The translations under genes and the position numbers were made by a program. Under the pieces are notes generated by a model. That model was given only the letters and a program-made list of their open reading frames with translations, did not search any database and had not been told where the DNA came from. From assembly GCA_030704615.1 (NCBI GenBank), contig CM060733.1, positions 52,326,001 through 52,390,000 on the forward strand: a stretch of 64,000 nucleotides of DNA, read 5' to 3'. Numbering within the stretch: the stretch's first letter is position 1; each line of letters starts with the position of its first letter. The stretch is from Takakia lepidozioides. Its lineage: Eukaryota; Streptophyta; Takakiopsida; Takakiales; Takakiaceae. Shown in pieces: positions 60,321 through 64,000 of the stretch.

Positions 60321-63300
60321 ATGGGGTCGGGCAAGCCGAAGCGAAAGCGGAACGGCCCAAAAGATGATGATCCCGGTGAGCCCGATGGGGGCGACGTGTC
60401 ACCGAGGCGGCCGTTTGAGGAAGCGATGAATGTTTCCGAAAACGAGGCCGCTCAGGAGCGGGAGGAATCCGAGGAGTCGGAGCCCGAGGAATCTTTGAGA
60501 GCTCCGACAAACCAAGAGATGCCTCCCATGCCGGCAGCCTTTTGGGAAGGGTTGTTGGCGCAATTTGGCGGGACGTTGAAAGACGTGTTGAAGGCGGCTA
60601 ATGCCACTTCCACTAAGGCAAAGTTTAAGGTGAAGCCTAAGGAACCCGGCACCTTCGAGGGCGTTCGAAACCGGAAGGCACTCAACACCTGGCTCCTGGA
60701 GCTAGAGCAGTACTTCCGGGCGGCCAAGTTGAGTGACGAGGATCGGGTGGAAGTGGCTCCCACCTATTTGAGGGGCTATGCTCAACAATGGTGGCAGAAA
60801 CGCCTTCACGACCGAGGCCCAAGCCCGGAAACCTTGAACTGGAGTGGGTTCAAGGAATTGATGAAGAGACAATTTGTGCCCCTCAACGCATCCTGGCTTG
60901 CCCGGGACAAGATGAGGAATTTGAAGCAAACAGATGACATTCGGGGGTATGTCCAGGCCTTCAATGTGCTGTTGCTCGAAGTCGCGGACATGGCAGAACC
61001 AGAAATGGTCTTCAACTTTGTGGCGGGACTGGCCCCATGGGCTAGGCGGAAGTTGGAGGAGAAGCCACCCAAGACTTTGAACGAGGCAATTGAGAGAGCT
61101 GAATGTTTCTCGAATGTCCCTAGGGGTGAGAGACAAGGCCGTACGGAGCCGAACCACAAGAAGACCCGGCGGGAAGGTGACTCCTCCCGACCGGAAAAGA
61201 AGTGGGATAGGCCACGCGGCGAAAATGGCACGTGGAAATCGAAGGGAGGTCCTTCACACGTCAAGGCGGCACCCGGTGCTGCGAAAGGAAAAGCGGGTGG
61301 AGCGGCTTATGGCGGACAGAAGGCGACCTTTGATGGAGTGTGTTTCAATTGCGGGGAGCCCGGGCACATGGCCAAGAAGTGCACGAAGCCCCGACAATTG
61401 AACATGACTCGGGCGACCACGGAGTTGTCGGAAGATACCATCAGTCGATTGGTGGAAGCGGTGGTCGCCAGGACTTGCAAGGTAGGCATCTATTCTTGTG
61501 AGTTGTATCAGGAAACTGGCGCCCTACGTAAAGGGAGTCAGTTATTGTTCGTGGATGGGATAATATCCGGAACTAACGTGTCATTGTTGGTGGACACAGG
61601 AGCGTCGCACTCCTTCATGACGCCGGCGGCGGCGCGAAAGTTGGGACTCCCGACAAGTGACGTGGGGGAACTCTGGTGCGCTCTGCCAAAGGAGAACCTC
61701 AGTTGGCGACAAGGTTGGCGTTTGATGTTCCTCTTCAACTGGGGAGTTGGGAGGGACGTGAGAACTTCACTATCTGCGAGATCGATGGAGTGGATCTCAT
61801 TTTAGGGATGACCTTTTTGAGCAAATCCGGAGCGGTCATAGATGGCCGCAAGAGAGTAGTCACGCTCCCATGTGGGAATGGTGGCGAGGTTTTACGAGTG
61901 TCGGAAACGCCCAAATCCGTGGGAGGGCGAATAAACCTTCTGTCAGCAAAGGAGTGGGCCGTGGAGGAAACACACGAGTCCCAGTTTTTGCTTTACATTA
62001 GAGAAGTGAAAGGAGAAGGCGATGGGGAGCCGAGCCCAGATTGGATCAAGGGGATTTTGGAGAAATACCAGGATGTAATGCCGGAGGATTTACCAAGTGG
62101 ATTGCCACCGCGAAGAGGAGTTGACCACAAGATTGAGGTGATACCGGGAGCGGGACCGCCTGCCAAGGCGCCCTACCGGTTGAGCCACAGAGAGTTGGTC
62201 GAGCTGAAGACTCAGCTCAAGGATCTAATGTCAAAGGGGTACATCCGGCCGAGTAAGTCACCTTACGGAGCCCCGGTGCTATTTGCAGACAAGAAGGATG
62301 GGACGCTGCGGATGTGTGTCGATTACAGGGCTCTGAATAAGGTGACTATCAAAAACCGGTACCCTTTGCCAAGGATCGACGACCTCTTCGATCGGTTGGC
62401 AGGAGCGAAGTATTTCAGCCGGATCGACTTGCGCTCCGGCTATCACCAAATTCGGGTGGCGGAAGGAGATGAGGAGAAGACCGCGTGCAGGACAAGGTAT
62501 GGTTCATATGAGTTCTTGGTGATGCCTTTTGGGCTCACCAATGCACCAGCGACATTTAGCACGCTGATGAACAGCCTTTTCCAGGAGTGGTTGGATGACT
62601 TTGTGATCGTGTACATCGACGACATCTTGGTGTACTCGAAAACAAAGGAGGAGCACCTAGAGCACCTCAAAAGGGTGTTCCAAAAATTGCGGGAAGGGAA
62701 GCTATATGCCAAAGCTTCAAAGTGCGAATTCGGGGTCACAAAAGTGGAGTTTCTGGGGCATGTGATTACACAGGATGGGATCAAAATGGATGACAGAAAG
62801 GTGAGGGCGATCTTGGACTGGGAGCCTCCGACTTCTGTCCCGGGAGTGCGATCCTTCCTAGGACTCGCCTCCTATTACCGGAAGTATGTGAGAAATTTCG
62901 CCAAGATCGCGGGGCCGCTGTCGGACCTTCTGTGTAAATCCAAAGTCTGGGTATGGAACACATTTTGTGGCCAAGCTTTTGCTGAATTGAAGCAGCGGAT
63001 GACGGAAGCTCCAGTCTTGAAAATCCCGGAGTTCGATCGTCCGTTTGAGATTCATACAGATGCATCGGACTTCGCGATTGGGGGTGTACTTATGCAAGAT
63101 GGACGCCCAGTGGCTTACGAAAGTAAGAAACTGAATGAAGTGGAGCGACGGTGGCCGACGCACGAAAAAGAGATGAAGGCGGTGGTGCATTGCCTTGAAC
63201 TCTGGCGCCACTATGTTGGTTCCAACCCAGTGAAGGTGTTCACGGACAATGTCACGGTGAAGTATTTTGCCACGCAGCCCAAGTTGTCCCCAAAACAACT

Positions 63301-64000
63301 TAGGTGGCAAGATACTTTGGCAGTGTTCGACGTGGATATCCAGTACAAACCGGGACGGGACAATGTGGTGGCCGATGCTTTAAGTAGAAAGCAGCAGCTC
63401 TTGTTGGTGTACAAGGGCGAGACGGCGCTCCAAAGGAAGATCCGGAAGGCTTGCCGGAAGGATGAGCTGGCAAAGTGCGTGATGCAGGACTTGAGAATGG
63501 GGGTTAAATCGCAGTTCCACTTGCAAAACGGACTGCTCCGGTATAAGCAAAAACGTCTCTATGTGCCAAAGGGAGGGATCAGAGATAGCCTCTTGAGAGA
63601 ATGCCATGATAGCCCGCTTGCGGGCCACGGCGGAGCCAAGCGCACTGCGACACTCTTGAAGAAAGAGTATTTCTGGCCCAAATTGAGGGAGGAGGCAGAG
63701 GAGTATGTCAAGACATGCACCACATGCCAACAAAACCGGAGCGAGTACAAAAAGCAAGCGGGGCTGTTACAACCCTTGCCGATTCCAGAGGGGACTTGGG
63801 AAAGCGTCTCGATGGATTTCATGACTGCTATGCCGCTGTCAAAAGGATTCGATGCAATCATGGTGGTGGTGGATAGGTTCAGTAAAATGGCCCATTTCAT
63901 TCCCACCAAGGAGACGGCAACGGCGCAAGAGACAGGGCGACTTTACTTCGCCCACGTCTTAAAGCATCATGGAGTCCCGAAGGATATTGTCTCGGACCGC
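60321..64000 (+). CDS. Ty3/gypsy gag-pol polyprotein, runs off the window
   Basis: Gag starts at ATG 60321 ([12 protein letters not shown]). Its capsid-like region ([20 protein letters not shown]) is followed by a CCHC knuckle ([14 protein letters not shown]). The protease has [12 protein letters not shown] frame change near 61,665-61,672, in a run of five G, is needed to go on; behind it the frame is open to the window end. Reverse transcriptase has [12 protein letters not shown] and [11 protein letters not shown], RNase [11 protein letters not shown], and the integrase zinc finger an HHCC type ([10 protein letters not shown], then CTTCQQNR); the core begins [22 protein letters not shown] with the first Asp. 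PR-RT-RH-IN is the Ty3/gypsy order. The end of integrase, any chromodomain and the 3' LTR lie outside. Confidence 0.93.

Noticed and set aside
61660-61690. programmed -1 frameshift between gag and pol
   Set aside because: It lies inside the protease after the DTGA motif, where it would cut the enzyme, and the G run lacks a full slippery heptamer. Mutation or a base-call error is simpler.

Overview
The window looks like nuclear DNA of a land plant. Four host genes have many spliceosomal introns, and one encodes a plastid-targeted SufC with a transit peptide. The second half is packed with plant-type transposons: Mutator-like (MULE) elements, a DUF7869-type transposase and a Ty3/gypsy LTR retrotransposon with an initiator-Met tRNA primer site. 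A seed-free plant (moss, liverwort, lycophyte or fern) is my guess from the polyphenol oxidase type and the transposase families; nothing in the sequence settles it. All products are named from recognised motifs, without database searches.

Layout. Positions 1-31,100 are host genes, all on the minus strand: plastid SufC (ABCI6-like, 1,676-4,054), a long C2/MHD/GRAM protein resembling UNC13-family priming factors (4,774-17,961), a plastid HAD hydrolase of the At4g39970 type (21,474-26,659) and a polyphenol oxidase (28,229-31,067). The oxidase carries an in-frame amber codon inside its conserved C-terminal domain. Exons of SufC, the hydrolase and the oxidase were placed by eye from splice sites and phase; those of the long gene are only partly resolved.

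Positions 31,637-54,998 form one giant MULE of about 23.4 kb. It has long GC-rich terminal inverted repeats and a perfect 9-bp target duplication (TATGGTACC). It carries a broken N-terminal transposase piece (plus strand), a SWIM-type MULE transposase (gene A, minus), a ParB-like/DNA methyltransferase gene (gene B, plus) and a C2H2-SWIM MULE transposase (gene C, minus). Genes A and B are divergent and bounded by a second, weaker pair of inverted repeats (34,283-45,703), so they are probably an inner element nested in the outer one. The outer element is full of the hexamer GGTCTG, often in arrays and even inside exons. Introns of gene B hold a family of 20-bp dyads (GAATGTCGT-TG-ACGACATTC) whose two arms sometimes change together.

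Positions 55,300-57,460 hold a decayed gag-like sequence and an unidentified ORF. At 57,780-58,620 there is a second dyad array with the same design, fused to the 3' end of a DUF7869-type transposase (58,610-59,540, minus). An LTR retrotransposon (5' LTR 59,541-60,265, gag-pol from 60,321 running off the window) has inserted into that transposase.

The most unusual system is the inner element: a plant transposon that pairs a transposase with a ParB-methyltransferase fusion and carries candidate recognition dyads in that gene's own introns. Both genes show frame breaks, so this copy is probably dead or contains sequence errors.
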